This document shows, piece after piece, positions 55,012 through 64,000 of a stretch of DNA of 64,000 bases. A program made the translations under genes and the position numbers. The notes beneath the pieces are model-generated. The model was not told the origin of the DNA and did not search any database. It saw only the letters and a list, made by a program, of their open reading frames with translations. How positions within the stretch are numbered: position 1 is the first letter of the stretch; each line of letters begins with the position of its first letter. Origin of the DNA: Cymodocea nodosa (Eukaryota > Streptophyta > Magnoliopsida > Alismatales > Cymodoceaceae); NCBI GenBank assembly GCA_036874045.1, contig CM072343.1, forward strand, positions 7,584,001 through 7,648,000. Direction: 5' to 3'.

Positions 55012-55199
55012 AATTAAAGTAACAGCCATGTAAGTTTGTTAATTAAAGGAATTAAAATGGTACTGCAAAGTTTTATGGAAATTGAAAATTTCCGATAATT
55101 GAGATTGTAAAATTTTTATAAACTGTAACTGCTTGAATGTTATATTTAGTGGCTATATAAGATGCTATAGAATTTACTATTTATGCAAATCTAGATATA

Positions 55200-56409
55200 G
55201 TATCTTAAGTTAGAGGCTTAAAGGTTAAAATAGGTTACGTGAGAACTCGTTAAGTTAGTGAGTAAAAGAAGAGACAAATTCATTAAGTTATTGTTATACA
55301 CGTGGTGAAATTATAAGGTATGAATGTTATATTGTATCACGTGAGGTGCACATGTTTAACTCGATAAGTTAACATAACTAAACGTGTTGAGTTGCTATAT
55401 TGAACACTAAGGCAACGCGTTAGGTTAGCGTTATAAACTTAAGTTGTTATTTTTACACGTGGTAAAATTCTTATTATAAAAACATTTGTTTATTACTAGT
55501 TCATTGAGTTATTGTAACACCACGGAGATGGTTCATTGAGTTAGCGTAACACCACGGACTTAGTTCTTTGAGTTAGCTACAGTACCTGTCACGTGAATTG
55601 GTGCATGAGAAACTCGTTAAGTTAGAAATGTTAAGTTATATATATACTTGTGTTACTCGTTTAGTTCACATTAAAGTAACGACTTCTTGTTACACTGATG
55701 ACAAATTTTGGACGAGAAAGTTTATTTTGCAGGAAATTTTTCAGAGATCTAGGATTGATGATTAAAGAAAATTTGAAATGTAAACGTGGGTCAGAACATG
55801 TGTATTTCAATGAAGGAAAAAGAAAAGACGTGAAGAAGTGGAAAACTAGTAGTGATTAAACTTGGAGGATATGCATGAAATGAATATACAATATAAAAGG
55901 CATAGAATTCTCGTTGATCAAATTATCTCTACACATCATACGAAAAATCTTTTCAGGGATCAAAAACACCTCTTTGGGGAAAATCTCTTAGGTGGAAGAA
56001 AGTTCAGTGAAGCTAAAAAGGTAAGATTTATGTCACTGAAGATTTGAATTATTAGGAGAAAGCAAAGTTAGTGAAGCATAGAAAGTATATATATTCGTCA
56101 TTGAAGAATTGCTGAAGAAGAAAGAAGAAGAAGAAAGATCTCGAATAGGGAAAAATGTTTTAAATTCTGCAAATTAGTTTTCTCTATTTGTAGTTATGAA
56201 ATTGTTTAGATGATACATGGTATCGAGATATAATTACATCTACAATTTCTAAGGAGAATTGAATTGTTTATTGTAATTGAAACCTTGAATAAAAATGAGT
56301 TTATAAAAATAATGTCTCGACTTGTTTTTGAGTTTTAAAGTTTCAATTATATTCGAAAATATTGAAAAACACAATTCACCCCCCTCTTGTGTAGCCATAC
56401 GATCCTACA
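55200..56409 (+). mobile_element. 5' LTR of SIRE-like copy H, truncated at its start
   Basis: Similarity to LTR A begins at AAGTTAGAGGCTTAAAGG (55206, cf. 1601), so about the first 330 bases are missing; on the left the G2 sequence ends at CTAGATATA. Array of CTCGTTAAGTTAG / TTCATTGAGTTA units with CACGTG sites (55240-55620), TATA box at 55892-55900, end GATCCTACA. The missing LTR start explains the absence of a target duplication. Confidence 0.85.
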
Positions 56410-56411
56410 AG

Positions 56412-56423
56412 TGGTATCAGAGC
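56412..56423 (+). promoter_or_regulatory. Primer-binding site of copy H, initiator tRNA-Met
   Basis: TGGTATCAGAGC two bases after the LTR end. Perfect. Confidence 0.92.
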
Positions 56424-56609
56424 TTTGTTAATAATCTTTGATATAAAATTGATACCAACTTATTTAATATCATTGCTTATTCTCCCTTCCTTGTTTTTAA
56501 ACAGATATTAATATCTGAGCATACGTTTAACTTTCTTGATTTAAGGCTCAAGTTGTTTTAAAGTTTTTAGACTGTTTAAAATCAAACAGGTTGAAAAATC
56601 TAAGGTAAG

Positions 56610-59600
56610 ACGGCTACTGGAAATGGTAATTTTTCTTTATATGAAGGCCAAAATCTTAATCGTCCTCCTTTATTTGATGGAATACATTTTGAATATTGGA
56701 AATATAGGATGACTATTTTTCTTCAAAGTATAGATCATAAGTTGTGGTTCATGATTTCTAAATCATATACTCCGTTATCTACCCCTTATAATTCTTGGAC
56801 AATTACTGAAAAAGAAAATGAAACTCTGAATGTTAAGGGCTTAAATATTTTATTTTGTGCATTGAGGTATGAACAGTCTAATAAAGTGTCGGCATATAAA
56901 TCTGCTTATGAGGTGTGGCATGCATTAGAAGCTTCACATGAAGGTACTTCTCAAGTTAAAGAGACTTAAATAAACATGTTGATTCATAAGTATGAACTCT
57001 TTAAGATGCATGAAGACAAAAGTATTTCTGAGATGTTTTCCTGATTTCTTGATATCATAAACTCTTTAAAATGCTTAGGAAAGAATTTTGAATAGAAGGA
57101 TTTGGTGAGGAAAATTCTCAGATCCCTAAGTTCTAAATGGTCTTAGGAAGTAACATCAATTGTGGAATCACGAGATTTAAATGTTTATACCATGAATGAA
57201 CTTATAAGAAACTTAACAGCTTATGAAGTTCAATTAAATGAATCACTGAGTCACAACAAACCATAAATGAAGAAAGAAATAGCCTTCGAAATTAATTTAG
57301 ATTCTGATATATCTACTAATTTTGACGAGGATTTGATCTTGCTGACTAGGAAATTCAAGAAAGCATGGAAAGCTAGGAAACACCAAAGGAATAAAGATGA
57401 CAAACCCTCAATATCAAAATCACTGAATGACAAGAATTCTTCATCCAAAGAGTATGTATGTTACAATTGTAAGAAACTTGGACATCTTTCCCCAGATTGT
57501 CCTATAAGGAAAAATGAAAAGCAAAGTAGGACAAATTAGAAGAAGACGGCTCAAAAAACTCAGAAAAAATTTTACAAGAAAAAGGCTTTGAAGGTCACTT
57601 GGGATGACACATCTGAAGAGTCTGAATCGGAGGAATCATCATCAAAATCTTCACATTTAGAAGGAGAACAAGAGTTAGAAGATGTTGCTCATGTGTGCTT
57701 CACGGTAGATGAGTCTGAGGTAATATCTAATCCTTAAAGTCATTCAGATTTTAACTTTGATGAATTATTATGTGCTTATCATGCATTATTACAAAAACTT
57801 AAAGTTTGTAAACTGGAAAATAAGAATATTAGAAACTCTTTATCCATTGTGGAAGAAGAAAATTGTTTCCTGTCTACTACTTTAGAAAAGTTTAAATGTG
57901 ATAATGAAAATCATGCTAGAGATTTGCATAAATTTAGATTTAATGAATGTGTCTTGCATGAACAAATACAAAATACAAATGCTGAAAAATTAAAGATAGA
58001 ATCTGAAAATGAAGTGTTGAAAAAAAATATAAATGAACTTAAATTAGAGATATATAAATTAAAACTGAGAGAGCTAGATTTAAATTCTACCGTTAAGAAA
58101 TGGAATTTAAGTCAAACTAAGTTAGACAAACTAACTAGTACCCCTACGGTGTCATATAAATTTAGCCTAGGATTTGATTACCATGAATATCCTGAATCTC
58201 AAGCCATTAAAGGATTTATTAGTTGCAATTCAAGTAAATCTAAGACTAAAATTCCTTTTATCATGAAACAAGGTAATAAATATGTAGAAGTAGGTACTTC
58301 AAGGGATGAATCATGTAGTAATAATATAAATCAATGTGATTTGTCAAATTGTACTTCTAACATGACTATTAATGTTTCTAAAAATCTTATTTCTTGTTCT
58401 GGAAATTCAGTTTCTAATGTCCCTAAAATTTCAGATAATTGTAGTAAACTGAAAATTCAGAAACTCGAGCATGTAATTCAAAACACTAGTGTTAGACCAA
58501 TTACTCATTCTACATGTGATAAATCTAGAAATTCTTGTGGAGAAAAAGATTTTGTATGTACGAAAAATTTTAATACAAGTACAAAATCTTGGTATGAACT
58601 TACTGAAATGTGTTAGCATGACCAAAATAAATTAACATCTTATAAAAATCGATTTGGTCTTGGTTATACTACATCTGAAAACAAAAAGAATGATTATAAG
58701 AGCAATAATGCTATAAGTAAGTATGATGTTAAAAATAAGTCTATAGTACTTACAACTAATAAGAATGTAAATGATAATGTTAAATTATTTTTAAACAAAA
58801 AGAAGAAATATGCATTTAATGAACTTGGTCCTCAACAACATTGGGTACCAAGAAAAAGTTTTTCTTAATTTGTTTTTCAAGAGGAAACAACATCAAAATG
58901 GATCTTGGACAGTGGAGCGTCATGTCACATGACCAGACAGAAAAGTCTACTACAAAATTTTACAAATACCATGAAAGGAAGTGTAACATTTGGAAACAAA
59001 AGCAAGGATAAAATCATAGGTATGAGTAATGTTCAAATAACTCTGACTTGTGTTATTTTGAATGTACTATATGTAAAAAACCTAGGATTTAATTTGCTGA
59101 GTGTTATAAAACTAACTGAAAATGGATATTATGTAGTATTTGAAAATAATGTATGCAAAATTATTGATAAAAATACAGATGAAATTAAGTTTATTGCTAA
59201 AAGAAAAGGTTCTGTATGTATTTTATCTTTACCTTCTGGTGTAGTTGATTTAAATTCATGTTTGCTAACTGAAACTAGCGATGCATATGTTAGGATCGAT
59301 AGACTCACCAGAGGGGGGTGAATGGTGAATGTGTGTAATTTTTTATATTCTTTTGATGGTTGAATCAAATGATTGAACAGAAATGAAATGAGATGAAAGT
59401 GCACGAAAGTAAAGCATCAAAGAAAGATAACACACAGCAATTTTTCTGGTGGTTCACCAACTTGGCTAGTCCACCCCCAAGATTCACTTGGGCTTCACTA
59501 AGTGTTTCAACACTTACACACTTGCTTTCAGGTCAAAGCAAGAACCAACAACACAGAAGTTTCCAGGTATAAACTTCAGTAAACCAACCTCTAGAGTTTT

Positions 59601-61226
59601 TAGGTCGAAACTCAAACCAACAACTAAATGTAGCTTTCAGGTTGAAACTACGAACCAATAGTTTGAATCTTTCAATCAGAGTTTTGGCGCACAGAGCTTT
59701 TCTATAGTAGATATTTTGAATAAGCTTGACTGTTTGCAGACTTGAGTGTAATTGGAGTTGGAGTGTAGCTCACTGTATATGGTATATCCCTTATCTCTAT
59801 CTTTTCCTTTCTTAAACTCCTCATATTTATACCAAAGGTATAATAATCATATTTCTCTATCAACGGATGTATTCTACTGTACTTGAGTAGACATCAGTCA
59901 AATACGGTAAGTTACCGTTCAGAAAGTTATTTCAAGATGTCTTACCGATTTTCCTAACCTTTCAAATAGTTAGTTGTGTAACCCTCGGAAGAAAATTTGT
60001 AACTCACCGAAAGATCACTTAAACCTTTCTGCAAGGTAGGATTCCAGAATATTTACTGCGAGCTGTCAATCAATCGGATACTTATAACTATAACTCACCG
60101 AACAATTATATAACTGTCGGATAGTTGGCTACAATAACCCTCTGTTAACTTTCCAATTGATTTAATTCAGCATGTGCATAAAAGGTTGACTTAAGTTTCG
60201 GATGGTTATCCCTATAACTCACCGAAACGCTTTAGGATTTTGGATAGTTATCTTTCTAACTCTCCGAAAACTTATTTGAGCTTCTCTCTAGAATTCTGCA
60301 CGTGGGAAATTCAATGACTTAAGTTTTGGATAGTTAAACTGTAACTCACCGAAACTCTTTTGAAATTTTGGATAGTTATCTTTCTAACTCTCCGAAAAAC
60401 TTAAATGATCTTCTTTCTAGAATTCTGCACGTGGCAATTTCGATAACTTAAGTTTTGGATAGTTAAACTGTAACTTATCGAAACTCTCTTTGAAATTTCG
60501 GATAGTTATCTAACTCTTCGATTTTCCCTTTTAAGCTTTCAACTGCCGACTTCTCCATTTTGCATGAGCGTAATAAGATGACTTAAGTTCCAAGAAGTTA
60601 TACTTGTAACTTACCGAAAAACTCGAATAGTTATCTAACTCTATGAAAAGAAAACTCGAATAGTTATCTAACTCTCCGACAAGTCCTTTAAGCTTCCATT
60701 CTGTATTTCTACACGTGATTTATTGAATGACTTAAGTTTCGGATAGTTAGCCTTTCTAACTTTCCGATTTTCCTTTTTCTTTCGGATAGTTAACTCTTTA
60801 ACTCTCCGATCATTCAACCAACTTAACTATCTGATTAAATAACTCTCCGAAGGCTTTGTAAAATCCAGGTAGTTATCCTTCTAACTGTCTGATAGTCTTG
60901 CTGCTGTTTTACTCTTCGGATACTTGGACCTGTAACTGTCTGATTTTCCTGTAGCTTTAAGGTAGTATCTTCTAGAACTTCTCAATCTGTTCTTCTGCTT
61001 GTAATTTGTTCTAACAACCTTCTGATCTAATGTAGTACAAACTTAACTGTGAAATACAATATGTTTCCTTACATAGGTTTTGCATTATCAAAATACTCAG
61101 GTTCTAACAGCATATCTGTGGCATAGAAGGATTGGGCATATAAATATGAAACTGTTATATAAACTATCTAGAAAACATTTAGTGAGAGGTTTACCAAAGA
61201 TTAAATACTCAAAGGACTTTATGTTG
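56610..61226 (+). pseudogene. Copia gag-protease-pre-integrase of copy H, split by a solo LTR
   Basis: One frame from an ACG (56610, probably a former ATG before ATGNGNF) to 59287, resumed at 61115-61226. UBN2-type gag: FDGIHFEYWKYRMTIFLQS, KGLNILFCALRYE, YEVWHALEASHEGTSQVKE. Zinc knuckle CYNCKKLGHLSPDC (57456-57497, CX2CX4HX4C). Glu/Ser-rich linker, long coiled coil (57849-58130), Asn/Ser-rich part, HWVPRKSFS, protease WILDSGASCHMT (58896-58931), then LLSVIKLTENGYYV and, after the solo LTR, YLWHRRIGHINMKLLYKLS. About nine TAA/TAG/TGA stops, mostly at former Gln or Trp codons, and no frameshift noted. At 61226 the sequence jumps to the region behind pol: integrase, RT and RNase H are missing. 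Confidence 0.86.
59288..61109 (-). mobile_element. Solo LTR, target site duplication GCATA
   Basis: TGTTAGGATCGATAGAC ... GGTTCTAACA, flanked by GCATA at 59283-59287 and 61110-61114; removal restores the frame TSDAYLWHRR of the host gag-pol. Same family as 4692-6223 and 8511-9775. Array at about 59900-60930, with a 130-base unit seen twice (TCTAGAATTCTGCACGTGG at 60286 and 60416): CACGTG, GACTTAAGTTT, GGATAGTTA...TAACTCACCGAAA, GGATAGTTATC...TAACTCTCCGAAA. Confidence 0.92.
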
Positions 61227-62275
61227 ATGAATAGTGTTGATGATGTTCTTCACCTCATAGATATTATATACTTATCATAAATATCTAAGTAATATCTAAA
61301 CTGCTGCTTAAGATACTATGTATTTATTATAAAGTCATAGAAGTATCTTATTGATTTTAAGTAGTTTATCAATTTTAATGGTTTTTATGATTTTAAGTGG
61401 AAGTGTAAATGAAAAACATTAAATACTTCTAACATTCTTAAATTTTGATTAAGTGTTTTCTTTGAATCAAGGAAAGTGCATATGATCATGCATAAATTTG
61501 ACTTAATTGATTAAACTTTTTGAATAAGTTATATGTAACTCATCTTAAACTGTTAATCAAAAGTATAAGCTTATTGAAACTGATTCATATTCTCAGTAAA
61601 ATCATAGAAGTAAAAATTGTATGAGATTTGTGTTTTATTACATCTGTATTAATGGAATACATATATACTATGCTTAAAATGAAAAGTGCTTATAAAGTGA
61701 AAATCTTTGAGAGTTTATTGATCAATTTGATCACGAGTCTTTTGTACTTGAGCAGATAGGTATGTAAGGATTGTTGTCCTAAAAAAGGATTCTTTAAATC
61801 TGGCAACCTAAGGTCCTGATCAAATCTGGGATTGTTGACTGAAAGCTCATTACATGGATACATTAGAAAACTCTTGTATGATTCAAGCTTTTCAAACTAA
61901 CTTTTAAAGAAAATTATCAATAATTACTGTTTTGAAAAGAAAAAGTTGTTTCATTAATTACAGATATCTTTGAATCAAATATAGTTTCTACCAATATGAC
62001 TACTGAGTTATTGAATCAACATTAGTGCTTTTGAAAACATTTATTTGAAATACATTCTTTTATTCTCCTTGAATTAATCATATTGAGTTCAAAGTTGTGT
62101 TTTGATTCATATACAGTAGGACTTGATTCTGGAAATCATTTTTGATGAAGTCAAAGTAACGAAAGTTTCTAAAAAGAAAATTTAACATAGTTATACTTAA
62201 CATCTATTGTTATACAAGTATATTTTCTATTTTGATTGAATATATATATATAAAGTATATTTGTAGGGGGAGGAT
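61227..62275 (+). other. Shared non-coding block, copy H
   Basis: Starts shortly after the gag-pol breakpoint at TTGATGATGTTCTTCACCTC and runs to the purine tract TTGTAGGGGGAGGATTAA (62259-62276). It is the reverse of 51515-52545. The conserved core is at about 61700-61890. No coding frame is convincing on either strand. Confidence 0.7.
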
Positions 62276-62787
62276 TAACAATGTCCAAAATAGATTAATA
62301 TAATTCAGAATACAAATCTTGGTTAACCTGAATTAATGTCCTCTTAAAAGCTTGATGAAATAATTTACAAAGACAAACAAACTATTTTAGATTCAAAGGA
62401 CAGGAATGTTAGAATAGTTTACATTGTTCTCAAGAAAATGATAAGGTATAGCTATTGTGATGTGTTCGGAACGTTTCAGTTGGAAGCATCCAAAAATTGT
62501 TTTAAGTGTACTAACTAGACGTTACGTTAGATAAGGTAATGTGTAAAACTACCTCTAGACAGCATTTTACTCGTTAGGTTAGTTAACTCAACGAGTTATA
62601 CTTGAATATTTCAGGTACTTTGATTGAATAAACTTTATTCAATATTCATTTAATATCTAAACCCGACTTCTCTTCACGTTGAGTTATTCACCTAAAACCC
62701 TATTTAAACACTTATTACATGGGCACTTAGGTTATTCGTAAACTTTGTCAAAAAAATCTTTCCCGCTTGTTGCTGTTACAACCTGTG
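62276..62787 (+). promoter_or_regulatory. Promoter-like region of ORF X in copy H
   Basis: Contains the hairpin ACTCGTTAGGTTA / TAACTCAACGAGT (62569-62596), then CCCTATTTAAAC with TATTTAAA at 62701-62708, then ATG at 62788. Same order and similar spacing in copy F and in G2. The reading frame is open upstream to about 62767 but without an ATG, so 62788 (or 62791) is the likely start. Confidence 0.5.
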
Positions 62788-64000
62788 ATGATGGTCTCTA
62801 AGTTCTACAAAAATTGTGGCAGAGTAAAAGGTAAAAGCAGAGGAGATGCAAAAGGGAAAGAAATAGAGAATGATGAAGTTCCACGCACTTGGTTCAAGAA
62901 AATTTTGCAAGTTGACAAAAGGTTAGCAGAAATTTATAGAGATTACTTCTTTCCTCAAGGTATATTAGATGAAGTTAGACAAGAGCTTCAAAATACTGAT
63001 GAAAATATTACATATATGGGTATTCGAAGTAAATATGATAGAGAATACAGAATGAAATGTGCTGAGATTGCATTTCTAGAGTAGTATACAAAATATTTGG
63101 AAAAAGGTGTAGGTACATCAACTAGAATTCCTCAAATACCAATAAACGGTACAAGATTACATGCATTTGAGGAAGAGCATGAATCAGCTATCCCTACCCC
63201 TTTATATTCAAAACAAGTAGAATGAAATATTGTTGTAGATAAAAGAAAAGTTGACAGTCTTCGAAAGGCTATAGCAATAGAAAGTGCCTTTGAAGAATTA
63301 AAGCAGAAAACTTTTATAGAGCAATTTGAAAAGAAAACAGTAATACTTGTAGAGGAGAAACAAAAATTTTATAGTAGAAGGAAAGTCAGAAAAATTATGT
63401 CTTCAAAGACAAAGTCTATTAAAAAAGAAAAATCAAATGAAAATTTATTTCCAAAGGACAATGTATGTCTAGACATTGTACCTTATTGTGAATCTGATAA
63501 ACTCATCAGTTCCGAGCATACTGAAACTGATGATGATAATGAGACTTTATTTTCTCTTGCTAGAAAACTTGAGAAGAAATCCAAGTCAAATATGAACTCA
63601 AGTTTTTCTATTAGTTCAAGTCTTGATGATGTAGAAATTGAAAAATTAGAGCATCAGGCAACTGACATTGAACAAGTTATTACAGATATAATTGACAATG
63701 TTGAGGCAGTAACTAGTTCACAAGCTGAATTGTCTGGAGTAGTAGATATTGACAATGTTATGACTCTAGAAGAGCTAAACGTTAACCAACCATTTTCAGA
63801 ATCTATAGAAGTAGAGTCTGAGAATTCACAACATGTATCAATGGAGATATTTGTTGAACAAAATGCACAATTACAGATAGATACACCGGCTATAGAATTT
63901 GTGGAAAAATTGAACTCTGATCATTCTATAGAGACTGAACAGATGAATGTTTAGCATATTGACAATGTTCCTTACACTATTGAAGTTGAAGAATCAAGTT
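62788..64000 (+). pseudogene. ORF X of copy H, N-terminal part, runs off the window
   Basis: Starts MMVSKFYKNCGRVKGKSRGD, then NDEVPRTWFKKILQVDKRLA, YMGIRSKYDREYRMKCAEIA, a linker, a basic coiled coil (EQFEKKTVILVEEKQKFYSR) and the acidic Ser-rich segment (ETDDDNETLFSLARKLEKK; SSSLDDVEIEKLEHQATDI). One frame throughout, with TAG at 63082-63084 (CAG in copy F), TGA near 63222 and TAG at 63952-63954. The C-terminal domain lies beyond 64000. The basic N-terminus would suit nucleic-acid or nuclear localisation, but that is inference. Confidence 0.78.

Larger units (their letters stand above)
33632..55199 (+). mobile_element. Gypsy copy G2 (Athila-like, permuted gag), + strand
   Basis: Most complete copy of the family: truncated 5' LTR, PBS, zinc knuckle, protease, RT, RNase H, integrase, spacer, ORF X, gag (capsid), F-box-like ORF, first PPT and the start of the shared block. 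The remaining 3' part, including the second PPT and 3' LTR, is lost at about 55200, where a SIRE-like LTR (copy H) begins. The full-length SIRE-like copy F is inserted in the F-box-like ORF. Without copy F the remaining element is about 13.6 kb. Confidence 0.82.

Noticed and set aside
17337..55199. G1-G2 as one recent palindromic duplication of a locus
   Set aside because: The arms differ by several percent, have private deletions, and their outer flanks (copy E ORF X versus LTR of copy H) do not mirror each other.

Overview
The window is plant nuclear DNA, probably from a eudicot with a large, AT-rich, repeat-filled genome. I see no host gene outside mobile elements, no rRNA or tRNA gene, and no bacterial or organellar operon. 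Nearly every base can be assigned to LTR retrotransposons nested in one another. The plant origin rests on (i) Ty1/Copia elements with a primer-binding site (PBS) for initiator tRNA-Met and long LTRs ending in GATCCTACA or GATCCTAACA, as in the SIRE lineage; (ii) Ty3/Gypsy elements with a tRNA-Asp PBS (TGGCGCCGTTGCCGGGGA) and an Athila-like protease-RT-integrase; (iii) plant F-box-like and plant-transposon-protein-like ORFs carried inside these elements. The species cannot be named from the sequence.

Layout. 1-2887: 3' end of a + strand SIRE-like Copia element (A). 2888-4691: scraps of two Gypsy LTR families. 4692-8142: 3' LTR, polypurine tract (PPT) and gag remnant of a minus-strand Copia-like element (B). 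8138-10380: + strand LTR (C), split by a solo LTR (8511-9775, duplicated target site TCTTG). 10381-13329: gag-protease and partial 5' LTR of another minus-strand Copia element (D). 13330-17336: 3' LTR, PPT and ORF X of minus-strand SIRE copy E. 17337-33631: minus-strand Gypsy copy G1, holding a + strand solo LTR (25674-28299, target site GTAAG). 33632-55199: + strand Gypsy copy G2, joined head to head with G1 through two truncated 5' LTRs. 46485-54485: complete minus-strand SIRE copy F, inserted in the F-box-like ORF of G2 (target site GCTTG/GCATG). 55200-64000: + strand SIRE copy H, with truncated 5' LTR, PBS, gag-protease (split by a solo LTR at 59288-61109, target site GCATA), no integrase-RT, then ORF X running off the window.

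The most unusual content is the Gypsy family seen in G1 and G2. The order in both is LTR, PBS, zinc knuckle, protease, (RT-RNase H), integrase, ORF X, capsid-type gag, F-box-like ORF, PPT, non-coding block, second PPT, LTR. The capsid part of gag therefore lies 3' of integrase, and the element carries an F-box-like gene. ORF X, a roughly 1-kb non-coding block, and LTR repeat units are also shared with the unrelated SIRE-like Copia elements. Short hairpin-forming inverted repeats with a GTTA...TAAC core stand at the cistron boundaries after integrase in the Gypsy element, on both sides of ORF X in the Copia elements, and in arrays in almost every LTR family of the window.

All protein-coding copies are damaged. 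Most premature stops are TAG or TAA at CAG, CAA or TGG codons, as expected from C-to-T decay of methylated, silenced elements. Copies F and H have lost most or all of pol but keep ORF X. Domain assignments are made by eye from motifs; no database search was possible.
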